Source of the DNA: Bacteroidota bacterium
Lineage (GTDB): Bacteria; Bacteroidota; Bacteroidia; Chitinophagales; Saprospiraceae
Reading direction: 5' to 3'
DNA: 56,194 nt
Assembly: GCA_024743405.1 (NCBI GenBank)
Contig: JANSWP010000045.1
Coordinates: 1-56,194 of the forward strand
Shown here: piece after piece, positions 1-8,330 of the stretch
Layout: each line of letters begins with the position of its first letter
Numbering within the stretch: position 1 is the stretch's first letter
Program-made: the position numbers and the translations under genes
The notes under the pieces: model-generated
The model's database searches: none
What the model was told of the DNA's origin: nothing
What the model saw: only the letters and a program-made list of their open reading frames with translations

Positions 1-108
1 ATTATGACGGACTATTTTTTCACCATATTTCGTTAAAAATACTCGCCATATCTAAGGATATGCCTGTGCTTTTTGCCTCGTCTGGCAAAAAAACAGTTTT
101 CGTCAAAT
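1..108. repeat. Long-hairpin dispersed repeat, copy 1 (possibly cut by the window edge)
   Basis: The sequence folds back on itself around position 54.5, where CATATC (47-52) faces GGATATG. Bases 1-46 match the reverse complement of 63-108 with scattered mismatches. The core, from CGTTAAAAATACTCGCCATA on the left to TTTTTGCCTCGTCT on the right, recurs at 21438-21604 in the opposite orientation. Its arm also aligns without gaps over about 42 bases with the arm of the element at 24568-24727, roughly three quarters identical by eye. Further outer pairing would need bases before the window. Positions 109-363 hold no gene I can support. Confidence 0.6.
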
Positions 109-363
109 ATGGAACTTATTTCTGTCCAAGCACTTACTTAACGTCCTTCTTCTTTAAAAAGTAATACCAAAACCCCTATTGTAGGAATAACTGCATTTCC
201 TTTCGAAAAAATATCCAATGATTGCCCAAGAATGCTATAACAGGAAGTATGAGAAGAAAAAAGGTATAAATTATTTCATGTAAAAGATTCATTTTGAGCG
301 TGTTAATTAATTCAGTGAAAACCAATTTTATCCATCTTGAAACGCTTAAATATATCCTAGATT

Positions 364-2868
364 TTATTTTAACATAATCACTTTTCTGGCAAAAATATTT
401 TCATTGACTTTAAACTGTATAATATATTTTCCACTTGAAAGCCCATCTAATTGAACAGCTTTTGTGTATTTCCCTACAGGAATCTCTTCATTAAAAAGGG
501 GTTTGATTCTATTCCCTGAAACATCCATAAGCATGGATTCAATGTTCATTGTTTCTCTTATCTCCATTTCAATGTTTAACTTTCCATAGGTTGGATTTGG
601 AAACACTTGAAGATTTAACAGGGACAAGATTTCTTCATTTACAGCACTTGCTGGAGTATAACTGTCTGTACCATCCGTCAACCAATCTAAACTAAATCGG
701 GCAAAATGTAATTGATAAGTCTCATATTCTCCATTTTCATAAAATAGCCCAATCGTCCCATCCTCCAATATTGTCAAGCTTGAATAACCTGCTCTTCCTT
801 CATATATCACTTTGGAAGTTGGCCAAGTGTCCGCTTCATCGTAACTAACAAAGACCTTCATATTGACTCTTTGAGTGGGATGTGAAGCAATCGAAAACAA
901 GAGCCGGCTCTTATCAAATTCATCTAGAATTGATGTATACCGAATAATGTCTCCATTTACAAATGGATCTAGCAATTCAGGTTGAAAAAATGCGCCACTC
1001 CAAGTTTGTCCACCATCACTTGATCGGTGAATTCGACGTAAATCTGGCGTTTGATTTCGACCATTTAGCATCAAGTCGCCATTATCCAACTCAATAATCT
1101 TTGATTCATTTCCATAAGAGAAGATTTCATTTGGCATAAAATCCCAGTTGTATCCTCCATCATCTGAAAAAATCATAAAATTGGTTAAGTCATTTGAGGA
1201 ATTCTGGCGAACACCAACAGATGCTATGATCCGACCACTTCGAGTTTGATGTGCACTCCCAGAAGCTACCCATGCGCCATACCAACTAGAGTCGTAAATA
1301 TCATTAGAAAACTCTTCTGGCGCTGACCAAGTGAGACCATTATCTTGACTCCGGCTAACTTGAAATCGAATCTTATTTGATGGAGTGGATTGAAAAAGAC
1401 CACTATGCGAAGCAAAAAGGCATAAAATATCACCTGTATTTCGATCAATTACTAAAGCAGGGTCACTCGCTCCAAATTGTCCAAAATCAGCCATTAAAAC
1501 CGCGTCTGACCAAGTCTCCCCCATATCGGTACTTCGTCGAGCTAACAAATCAATATTATTTGGTAAATCGCCTGCTTGGTCAACTCGCGCATCACCCACC
1601 GCAATCAAAGTTCCATCCAAAGCAGTCGTAATCGCAGGAATTCGATAATTGACAGAGCCATAATCACCACTCGAAAAAAGAACCTTATGCTCTAATAAAA
1701 TCAATCTCGAGCCCACCACAGAAGGAATTGAAAGTTCTTCCTCTACCCCATTAACCTCAACGGAAATAACTTCTCCATCTATAACATTTCCTTCAACGGC
1801 ATTTTCAATTAAATCATAGGCAAGCCAGAAAAAATTATTGCCTTGATTAAGAGTTTGAGTTCCAGCTACTGAGATTAAACCATTAGCTGGAGATGCGGAG
1901 CCAAACAGCGCATCTGGTGAAAAACGCTCTGTTCCTCCTGTATAATAAATTTGAATTTGCTCAATATCATTAAGACTAGTCGTACCATTTATTGAGAAAT
2001 CAATTTTGGTTAAATCTATAGGGTCTAGGTTTCCAACTGTTTGAACATTGACAGCCACCACTCCCTCATTTTTTTCACCTTGCCCGACTGGAATATTTCT
2101 TTGAATAACACTCGCCGACGCAAATTCCATTGGCGAATTCGGATCAAAAATTATTGCTCCACCATTTAGTGTTCCGGGATGATTTCCTTTTAAATCAGGC
2201 ACTATATTCCCATTGACATCTTCAAAATCCCATGAAGCGATTAAATCATCTTCTGACCCATCCACTAAATTGTTCATATCTGCCTCAATTTCTAATTCTG
2301 AAAGCGGAATAGACCACAGCCGAACCTCATCAATCATGCCTGGTAAAAATATATTTTCTAAAACCTCTGTTCCAATCAACAAATCAACATCATTTGCAAA
2401 GCTTTGAGCCCCTATTGCACTCACATTACTTTGCTGTTCCGCGTCTCCATCCACATAGATCGTTGCCGTATTATTTGTTGCATCTACAACCATTGCGAGA
2501 TGATGCCAACTCCCGTTCGTTACATTTGTTTGTCCAAATGGCGGCCCAGAATTGACATTTGAAACACTTCTCAAATTCATCCCATAAGCTCCGCCGCCCG
2601 ATTGAGTAATCATTTCGTAGCCAGGCAAAGTGCCACCACCTCCTAATCTTTTACTAATAATTCGATAGAAATTGGCATTGGATTGAGTCTGAAACCAAAG
2701 CGTAATCGAAAAATTTTCTCCTACATCAATATCCAAATCATCATGATCAACTACTCGCATAAAACCATCAACGCCATTAAGACTCAAGGCTTTACCATTT
2801 TGGGCTTGAATTTGGATCGTAAGTAACCCTAAAAGTATAATTAGGAAAAGGTAAGTGTGGAATTTCAT
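364..2868 (-). CDS. Secreted exo-alpha-sialidase (GH33-type, LamG + BNR), T9SS type A
   Basis: An 834-residue secreted protein predicted to remove terminal sialic acids from glycans outside the cell. It has a signal peptide (1-22), a LamG/concanavalin-like domain (about 25-240), a BNR-associated N-terminal domain (about 250-390) and a sialidase propeller (about 395-735). The propeller carries the YRIP arginine motif at 408-411 and five Asp-boxes: STDMGETW (446), SQDNGLTW (505), SDDGGYNW (568), SSDGGQTW (616) and a degenerate SYDEADTW (675). Late Tyr and Glu residues in the GYSSL (694-698) and LFYE (708-711) segments fit the usual nucleophile pair. The C-terminus (about 752-834, with VFPNPTYGKLNI) is a T9SS type A sorting domain. 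It lies downstream of a symporter and a membrane protein on the same strand, so it may belong to a sialic acid use group. Substrate specificity is inferred. Confidence 0.85.
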   Translation of the reverse strand: MKFHTYLFLIILLGLLTIQIQAQNGKALSLNGVDGFMRVVDHDDLDIDVGENFSITLWFQTQSNANFYRIISKRLGGGGTLPGYEMITQSGGGAYGMNLRSVSNVNSGPPFGQTNVTNGSWHHLAMVVDATNNTATIYVDGDAEQQSNVSAIGAQSFANDVDLLIGTEVLENIFLPGMIDEVRLWSIPLSELEIEADMNNLVDGSEDDLIASWDFEDVNGNIVPDLKGNHPGTLNGGAIIFDPNSPMEFASASVIQRNIPVGQGEKNEGVVAVNVQTVGNLDPIDLTKIDFSINGTTSLNDIEQIQIYYTGGTERFSPDALFGSASPANGLISVAGTQTLNQGNNFFWLAYDLIENAVEGNVIDGEVISVEVNGVEEELSIPSVVGSRLILLEHKVLFSSGDYGSVNYRIPAITTALDGTLIAVGDARVDQAGDLPNNIDLLARRSTDMGETWSDAVLMADFGQFGASDPALVIDRNTGDILCLFASHSGLFQSTPSNKIRFQVSRSQDNGLTWSAPEEFSNDIYDSSWYGAWVASGSAHQTRSGRIIASVGVRQNSSNDLTNFMIFSDDGGYNWDFMPNEIFSYGNESKIIELDNGDLMLNGRNQTPDLRRIHRSSDGGQTWSGAFFQPELLDPFVNGDIIRYTSILDEFDKSRLLFSIASHPTQRVNMKVFVSYDEADTWPTSKVIYEGRAGYSSLTILEDGTIGLFYENGEYETYQLHFARFSLDWLTDGTDSYTPASAVNEEILSLLNLQVFPNPTYGKLNIEMEIRETMNIESMLMDVSGNRIKPLFNEEIPVGKYTKAVQLDGLSSGKYIIQFKVNENIFARKVIMLK

Positions 2869-3094
2869 ATTATCTTGATTTTTTCGATTGGCAGTCTTTG
2901 CAAAAACGAATTTCTTTTATTTTGCTTTTCATTTCAACTACTCAAAAATATTCAACTTTTAGCGTATCTGGTAGAATTTGAGAACCTATGATTTTTTTCC
3001 TTCAACTCCCAAACCTTTTATCAAGGTAATTTCTGAATAAATTTCTTTCAAAAAAAATGGATCGAACTTTTACTAAGAGAGATGATTTTTCCAT

Positions 3095-3727
3095 TCATTT
3101 TACTTTCTGATAAGTTTTATAACTCAACATTCCAAACCAATAAAATGTGATTAAAAAGGTTATTTTTTGAAGCATTGGCAATATAAAAAGCCAGATTTTG
3201 GAGTAGTAAAAAAAGAAGTTGACAGCAAATAAAAGGAGGCAAAAAATCCCAAATTTAAATAGAAACTCATGCCCATCCTTTTTCAATTCTAAAAAAGTAA
3301 AAATCACCGCAATACTCCCAAAAGTACCGCCTGTATTAATTACCCAACCATGATGAGGGGTAACCAAAAATAATGCAATAATCATTGCTAAAACACCAGC
3401 GATCTGAATGATAAGATGATTGTGATGCGGTCTGGAAAATAATTTTGGTAAGAATAGCCACATAAAAATCAAACAAACGATCAACAAGTTCATCGCAAAA
3501 ACGGCAAGTGGTCTTCCCTTATTCTCCAGCTTATTATGCGTTAAAGGCTCTATCAAATCGCACCAATAATTATGCATGAGACTAAAACCCTTTTGTGCCA
3601 GATCAAAACTCGAGCCTCCAGGATATTGGGTTGCTGCGATTGTGTAAAGAATTACAAAAGTGACAATCCCAAAACATGGAATCAAGAGCAGAAATGGATA
3701 CTTCCTAAGGATTGATTCAGATTTCAT
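3095..3727 (-). CDS. Integral membrane protein of unknown function (DUF998-like)
   Basis: A 210-residue protein with about six hydrophobic helices, starting after a short basic N-terminus. A conserved-looking extracytoplasmic segment after helix 1 contains YPGG and HNYWCDL. This resembles the YPG...NYxSDL pattern I associate with DUF998-type membrane proteins, but the match is weak and I assign no function. It starts 23 bases after the stop of the symporter gene upstream on the same strand, so the two are probably cotranscribed. The sialidase follows after a 226-base gap. Confidence 0.6.
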   Translation of the reverse strand: MKSESILRKYPFLLLIPCFGIVTFVILYTIAATQYPGGSSFDLAQKGFSLMHNYWCDLIEPLTHNKLENKGRPLAVFAMNLLIVCLIFMWLFLPKLFSRPHHNHLIIQIAGVLAMIIALFLVTPHHGWVINTGGTFGSIAVIFTFLELKKDGHEFLFKFGIFCLLLFAVNFFFYYSKIWLFILPMLQKITFLITFYWFGMLSYKTYQKVK

Positions 3728-3750
3728 TGTTAGCTTTTCTTATTTTTTCA

Positions 3751-5319
3751 TTAAAACCAACTACTCAACGACAGTCCAAAAACAATCATAAAAATGAAAA
3801 ATCCAATCAAAACCCAAGTCTCCTTTCGTGCAAAATTGAGATCAACTTTTTCTAATGCGGTATCCCATTTCACCTCGCCCGAAATAACTAAACTCAACGA
3901 GTAACCAACCGTCAACGTCACTACTGCACCGATGAAATTCCACCAAATCCAGAAAATAGGAAAATCGCCTAGCCAAATAATCATATTTACACCAACGCCG
4001 GTCAACAAACCGATATTTGCACCCAAGGCGTGTGTTCGTTTAGTCAAAATAGCCAAAATAAAAGTCGCGACAATCGGACCATAAAATGCCGAGCCAACTT
4101 TATTAATAGCTTCGATGACCGTATCCGCAATATTTCCCGCATTGAAAGCAATCACAATACAAATCACTCCCCAAAAGATGGTAAGCCATTTTGAATATTT
4201 CAATTGATCTTCATCTTTGATTGGCTCTTTTCGGAATCGAGGTAATAAATCTTCCATGGTTGCAGCACTTAAAGAGTTAATCGCCGAACTCAATGAAGAC
4301 ATTGCAGCTGCCAAAATTGCCACCAAAAGCAACCCAATCACCCCATGTGGGAGGTAATTAATAATGAATATAGGAACCATTTGATCAGGCTTATCCTCAG
4401 GAATTAAATTCAAAAATTCAGGATTTGAAAAGGCGAATGTTCCAATAATCAAACCCATAAAACAATACGCCAAAGTGACTGGAAAACGCGCCAACCCATT
4501 GAACATCAATGCTTTTTGAACCTCCTTCAAACTCTTTCCTGAAAGCGAGCGCTGTGCTTGACTCTGATCACATCCATAATAAGAGATGTATAAAAAGAAG
4601 CCCCCTATGAGCATGGGCCAAAAACCAAATTCTTCTCCCTCTGAAACGCCCCAATTGAAGTCGACAACATCGAGTCGACTTTTATCCATATTCGTCACAA
4701 ATCCATCCCAACCACCTACGTAATGCAATCCATAACCCACACAAATCAAGATCCCAAAAACAAGAATAATCATTTGAATGACATCCCCCCAAACTACCGC
4801 CTTCATACCTCCCTGATAAGAATAAATGATCGTAATGATACCTGATAAAAGGATGGTCTGCCAAAATGGAACACTCATCACAGAAGCCAAAACAAGTGCG
4901 ACCGTATATATCATAATGCCTGTCGCAAATGAACGACTAATTTGAAAAACGGTGCTAATCAAAACTCGTGTCATTGAGCTAAATCGATTTTCCAAAAATG
5001 CATAAATACTAACGACCCCAGCATTATAAAGAGGAGGAATCAATACCACAATTAAAAATATCATGGCAATCGGAACGGCAAATTCAAACGTCAACCATTG
5101 CATCCCTCCACTTCCTTTCATCCCAACAAAAGCGGCAGCTGAGATAAAACTTATTGCAGATAGTTGTGATGCCATTGTGGACATACCCATCGAAAACCAT
5201 CCAAAGCTTCGTCCACCTAAAAAGAAGTCTTTTTTGTCTTTCTGGTCTTTAAAAAAATAACCAAGGCTAAGTAATCCGATGGAATAAATGATAATAATGA
5301 CGATGTCAAGCCAATTCAT
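3751..5319 (-). CDS. Sodium:solute symporter (SSS family)
   Basis: A 522-residue, very hydrophobic inner-membrane transporter of usual SSS length with about 13 predicted helices. It would move a small solute inward with Na+. Family signs include the N-terminal FFLGGRSFGWFSMGMS segment, the SAISFI stretch after it (first Na+-site region), and a central SSLSSAINSLSAATMEDL helix that forms the conserved Na+-binding segment. The start at 5319 gives a typical first helix (WLDIVIIIIYSIGLL). Members carry sugars, sialic acid, proline or other organic solutes; the sequence alone does not choose. The sialidase gene two places downstream makes sialic acid or another sugar a reasonable inference only. 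Confidence 0.88.
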   Translation of the reverse strand: MNWLDIVIIIIYSIGLLSLGYFFKDQKDKKDFFLGGRSFGWFSMGMSTMASQLSAISFISAAAFVGMKGSGGMQWLTFEFAVPIAMIFLIVVLIPPLYNAGVVSIYAFLENRFSSMTRVLISTVFQISRSFATGIMIYTVALVLASVMSVPFWQTILLSGIITIIYSYQGGMKAVVWGDVIQMIILVFGILICVGYGLHYVGGWDGFVTNMDKSRLDVVDFNWGVSEGEEFGFWPMLIGGFFLYISYYGCDQSQAQRSLSGKSLKEVQKALMFNGLARFPVTLAYCFMGLIIGTFAFSNPEFLNLIPEDKPDQMVPIFIINYLPHGVIGLLLVAILAAAMSSLSSAINSLSAATMEDLLPRFRKEPIKDEDQLKYSKWLTIFWGVICIVIAFNAGNIADTVIEAINKVGSAFYGPIVATFILAILTKRTHALGANIGLLTGVGVNMIIWLGDFPIFWIWWNFIGAVVTLTVGYSLSLVISGEVKWDTALEKVDLNFARKETWVLIGFFIFMIVFGLSLSSWF

Positions 5320-5424
5320 TTCGTTTTGTTTGTTTTGCTGAATAATGAGATTGACAGGAAGTCAAGTAACGGCAATTTTATTCGCCATTAATCCAACCTT
5401 CAACCTTCGAAGCCTTGAATTTAC

Positions 5425-5432
5425 TATTTTTG
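5425..5432 (+). promoter_or_regulatory. Bacteroidota-type -7 promoter element TATTTTTG
   Basis: TATTTTTG fits the TAnnTTTG consensus of Bacteroidota sigma-A promoters and lies 26 bases before the ATG of the NlpC/P60 gene at 5458. No clear TTG box is seen at the usual distance upstream, so the promoter call is tentative. Confidence 0.45.
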
Positions 5433-5457
5433 GCGAGTAATCAAAAAAAACAGCTTT

Positions 5458-6660
5458 ATGTACAGAATTCTCTTACTCCTTTTAGTCCTTTCTTTCTTTT
5501 TTTCCAATTGTAAACTTAGGGTGAGTACGGAACCAGCTAATGAAATAATTGAAGCTATCCGGCAAGAATTAGCTCCCGACAAACGTGTCGCTCGATTCCG
5601 AATTAGAACCTCCTCAAAAGGTCAAATTGTGACGTTAAGTGGTGAGACCAATTTACCAGAAGCCAAACGTGCTATTTTGGATAGTTTGAGGACTGCAGGC
5701 ATTGAATATGAGGATAATATTAAGGTTTTGCCCGATAATGAGTTGGAAGGTAAAGAATTTGGCGTCGTTCGCTTGAGTGTTTGTAATATTCGCTCCAACA
5801 CCAAACATTCGGCAGAATTATCTACACAGGCAATTTTGGGCACGCCGGTAAAAGTCCTCAAAAAAATAGAAGATAAAGATTGGTATTTAGTTCAAACGCC
5901 TGATGGATATTTGGGTTGGGTCGATTTAGATGGGATTCAGGTGATGACAAAAGAAGCCTTTAACAATTGGAAGTCTTCAGAGAAGATATTTATTCAATCC
6001 GCACAAACATTTGCTTATTTAGAAGCCAATACGGAAAGTCCCATTGTTTCAGATTTGATAATGGGAAACATCCTAAAGAAGCGAGGAGAATCTAGTGATT
6101 TCGTGGAGATTGAATTCCCTGACGGACGAGTTGGATTTGTTCAGAAAAATACTCAAATCGGATTTGGTGAATGGGTAAATACAACAAATCCAACCGCGGA
6201 AAACATCCTCGAAACCGCTCAAAATTTCATGGGACATCCTTATTTGTGGGGTGGCACTTCCGCCAAAGGGTTTGATTGTAGTGGTTATACTAAAACTGTT
6301 TTTTATAAAAATGGCATCCAATTGCCTCGTGATGCTTCTCAACAAGTACATACCGGAATCGAAATCGAAACAGACTCGACCTGGGCAACTCTTTTACCGG
6401 GTGATTTACTATTTTTTGGTCAAAAAGCAGAAGGGAAAAACAAGGAGAGAATTCGCCATGTTGCCATTTACATGGGCAATGGAAAAGTGATTCATTCAGC
6501 TGGAAATGTCAAAATTGAAAGCTTAGTGCGTGGGGAACCTGATTTCGCAGAGGACAGAATGAAAACATTTGTTCGAGCGAAGAGGATATTAACTTCTTTA
6601 GGAAAAAATGGCGTTGATTTAGTACGAGAGTTGGAGGTTTACAATCGGGAATCTTCATAA
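5458..6660 (+). CDS. Lipoprotein with SH3 domains and NlpC/P60 peptidoglycan endopeptidase domain
   Basis: A 400-residue exported cell-wall hydrolase. The N-terminus is a lipoprotein signal with the lipobox FFSNC, so it should be anchored in a membrane facing the periplasm. Residues about 40-100 resemble a BON-type domain. Two bacterial SH3-like domains follow (about 103-165 with WYLVQTPDGYLGWV, and about 175-235 with FVEIEFPDGRVGFV). The NlpC/P60 domain spans about 245-375. Its catalytic Cys274 is in GFDCSGY, its His334 in IRHVAIYMG and the third polar residue His346 in VIHSAG, so the triad is intact. Members usually cut D-Glu-diaminopimelate bonds in stem peptides. It is divergent from the symporter gene and apparently monocistronic. 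Confidence 0.88.
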   Translation: MYRILLLLLVLSFFFSNCKLRVSTEPANEIIEAIRQELAPDKRVARFRIRTSSKGQIVTLSGETNLPEAKRAILDSLRTAGIEYEDNIKVLPDNELEGKEFGVVRLSVCNIRSNTKHSAELSTQAILGTPVKVLKKIEDKDWYLVQTPDGYLGWVDLDGIQVMTKEAFNNWKSSEKIFIQSAQTFAYLEANTESPIVSDLIMGNILKKRGESSDFVEIEFPDGRVGFVQKNTQIGFGEWVNTTNPTAENILETAQNFMGHPYLWGGTSAKGFDCSGYTKTVFYKNGIQLPRDASQQVHTGIEIETDSTWATLLPGDLLFFGQKAEGKNKERIRHVAIYMGNGKVIHSAGNVKIESLVRGEPDFAEDRMKTFVRAKRILTSLGKNGVDLVRELEVYNRESS

Positions 6661-6706
6661 AAATTCAAATAAATTCACTCTATCAAATAAATTCACTCTA
6701 TCAAAT
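6661..6706 (+). repeat. Tandem 18-bp repeat before the membrane protein gene
   Basis: The unit AAATTCACTCTATCAAAT occurs twice back to back (6671-6688 and 6689-6706). It is preceded by a shortened copy (AAATTCAAAT, 6661-6670) and followed by the first four bases of a third. It fills the gap between the NlpC/P60 stop and the next start codon, so unit-number change would alter the upstream spacing of that gene. Confidence 0.8.
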
Positions 6707-6708
6707 AA

Positions 6709-7767
6709 ATGCATAGTATGGAATTTTTAATCATTGGAATATTCATTATTCTAATACTTTTTGTGCTATTCGATTTTATAAAATTCCTTGTCAAGAAGGA
6801 TAGGTTTTTCAATCCGGTAGCCGCGAATATTTTAGATAGCCTTGTAATTATTATTATTCCTCTTTTATACCTCCTTTTGCAAGATTTTGGAAAAGATAAT
6901 GAATGTTGTCATGATACCGCGACTTTCTCTCCCGATCACAGAATGACGATTTATACCTATATAGGGCTTTGTATAACTGCCTATTTTTATTCAAGGAATC
7001 GAAAAGAAATTGCGCCACCTGTGTTAGAAGTTATTTTGAATGGTATTCTGCTGATAGGTGTGATTTCAAATGTGGCTTTAGCTTATCACATTGATTTTTT
7101 TGGTTTATTTGGAAATATCCCAATTGCCCTACTTTTCACAATTCCCCTAATTGAAAATCAACAAAAAATCATTCAAAACGCAGTTGAAAACGAGTATGCA
7201 ATTGACTCAAAACTGAATAAAATCTCTTGGCAAATTTTGACTTCAAAACCGATTATTAAATATCCAATATTATTGCTCCTTTGCATTCCAATCATACTCA
7301 TCTTGACCACCGTTTTACTTCTATTTGGTCAAAAGCCGAATTCCTCTATAAAAGCATTTACAGACACTTATCGACATGGGTTTTCACAACTCAATCATCT
7401 TTGTAAAAATGTCGAATGCGGTGGACATTACCTTTGTTCTGTCGCTGCCAATGGGCATCAAAACATTGTCAAGCCTGAAAGATTGGGTATAAGAAATGGA
7501 GGTTTGATTATTTGCAATCGACAATTATTAATTTCGAATGCTTTTGAAGAATTAATTCAAGAAAAAGCACCAATTTTTCATCGATTTGTCCGAAACCATT
7601 ATAATAAGGTAGGGAATGTCATTCACAGATATTATTACCTTTTTGAAAATAAATGGCTGTCTGACTTGATTTATTTAATGATGAAACCGCTAGAATGGTT
7701 ATTTTTAGTGGTGCTTTATGTTTTTGATCAAAATCCAGAAAATCGAATAAGTAAGCAATATCTATAG
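6709..7767 (+). CDS. Multi-pass membrane protein, DUF6688-like
   Basis: A 352-residue protein with several membrane helices (about 5-25, 40-58, 78-92, 105-125, 130-146 and 183-207). A more conserved hydrophilic C-terminal half follows, with a CGGHYLCSVAANGH segment (about 236-249) and a CNRQLLISNAFEELIQE segment (about 265-281). I recall this combination from proteins annotated as DUF6688, but I could not check it, and no function is known to me. The Cys/His-rich segment could bind a metal. The annotated start is the first ATG; the second ATG three codons later (6718) is equally likely. The next gene follows 18 bases after the stop, implying an operon. Confidence 0.65.
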   Translation: MHSMEFLIIGIFIILILFVLFDFIKFLVKKDRFFNPVAANILDSLVIIIIPLLYLLLQDFGKDNECCHDTATFSPDHRMTIYTYIGLCITAYFYSRNRKEIAPPVLEVILNGILLIGVISNVALAYHIDFFGLFGNIPIALLFTIPLIENQQKIIQNAVENEYAIDSKLNKISWQILTSKPIIKYPILLLLCIPIILILTTVLLLFGQKPNSSIKAFTDTYRHGFSQLNHLCKNVECGGHYLCSVAANGHQNIVKPERLGIRNGGLIICNRQLLISNAFEELIQEKAPIFHRFVRNHYNKVGNVIHRYYYLFENKWLSDLIYLMMKPLEWLFLVVLYVFDQNPENRISKQYL

Positions 7768-7785
7768 CACGAATAGGCATAAACT

Positions 7786-8286
7786 ATGAATCTCCCGAAA
7801 AAAACGATTAATACGCCCCTGCTTCTCTTTATTTTAATTTGTGTATACGGTTGCCTAGCGACTGCCAAATTAAGTGATTTCCCAAATAGTGCAAATTCGA
7901 TTGATTTTGAAAAATATTTAAACGAATATTCAAATGGACAGCAACCAAATTGGACATTTGAAACTTCAAGTGAATATTATTTTGAGAGGGAATTGAAAAT
8001 GAGTGAAGCCGAATTATTTAATAGGATTCAAAAGGCGATGAGGTATGATGGTTATAAATTGAATGAAATTGATTTAAAAAATAATCGAATCATTGGCAGG
8101 CGAGGATTATCGGCGAATGAATGGAATGCTATGACTGGAGTTTATTGGAAAGAAAAAGAATCCACTAAAAAGATTCAACTTTACATTATTACAAAAATAA
8201 CCCAAGATATTACAGGTGGATGGACTGAAAATAGAGCACAAAAGATTGGGAAATTAATTGAAATTCAGATTGACCAACAAATTTAA
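7786..8286 (+). CDS. Small lipoprotein of unknown function
   Basis: A 166-residue protein with an N-terminal hydrophobic segment ending in the lipobox-like VYGC, so it is probably lipidated and exported. The mature part is soluble, with alternating charged and aromatic residues and no motif I recognise. It begins 18 bases after the DUF6688-like gene and probably works with it. Confidence 0.6.
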   Translation: MNLPKKTINTPLLLFILICVYGCLATAKLSDFPNSANSIDFEKYLNEYSNGQQPNWTFETSSEYYFERELKMSEAELFNRIQKAMRYDGYKLNEIDLKNNRIIGRRGLSANEWNAMTGVYWKEKESTKKIQLYIITKITQDITGGWTENRAQKIGKLIEIQIDQQI

Positions 8287-8330
8287 AGAACAGTTCAATA
8301 ATAGATTACCATTCTTAAGAATACTCAACT

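Noticed and set aside
128-291. Broken reading frame on the minus strand resembling a small membrane protein (ending FSKGNAVIPTIGVLVLLFKEEGR)
   Set aside because: It would need two frameshifts within about 60 bases to join the start at 291 with the hydrophobic end. The pieces are too short to prove a decayed gene.
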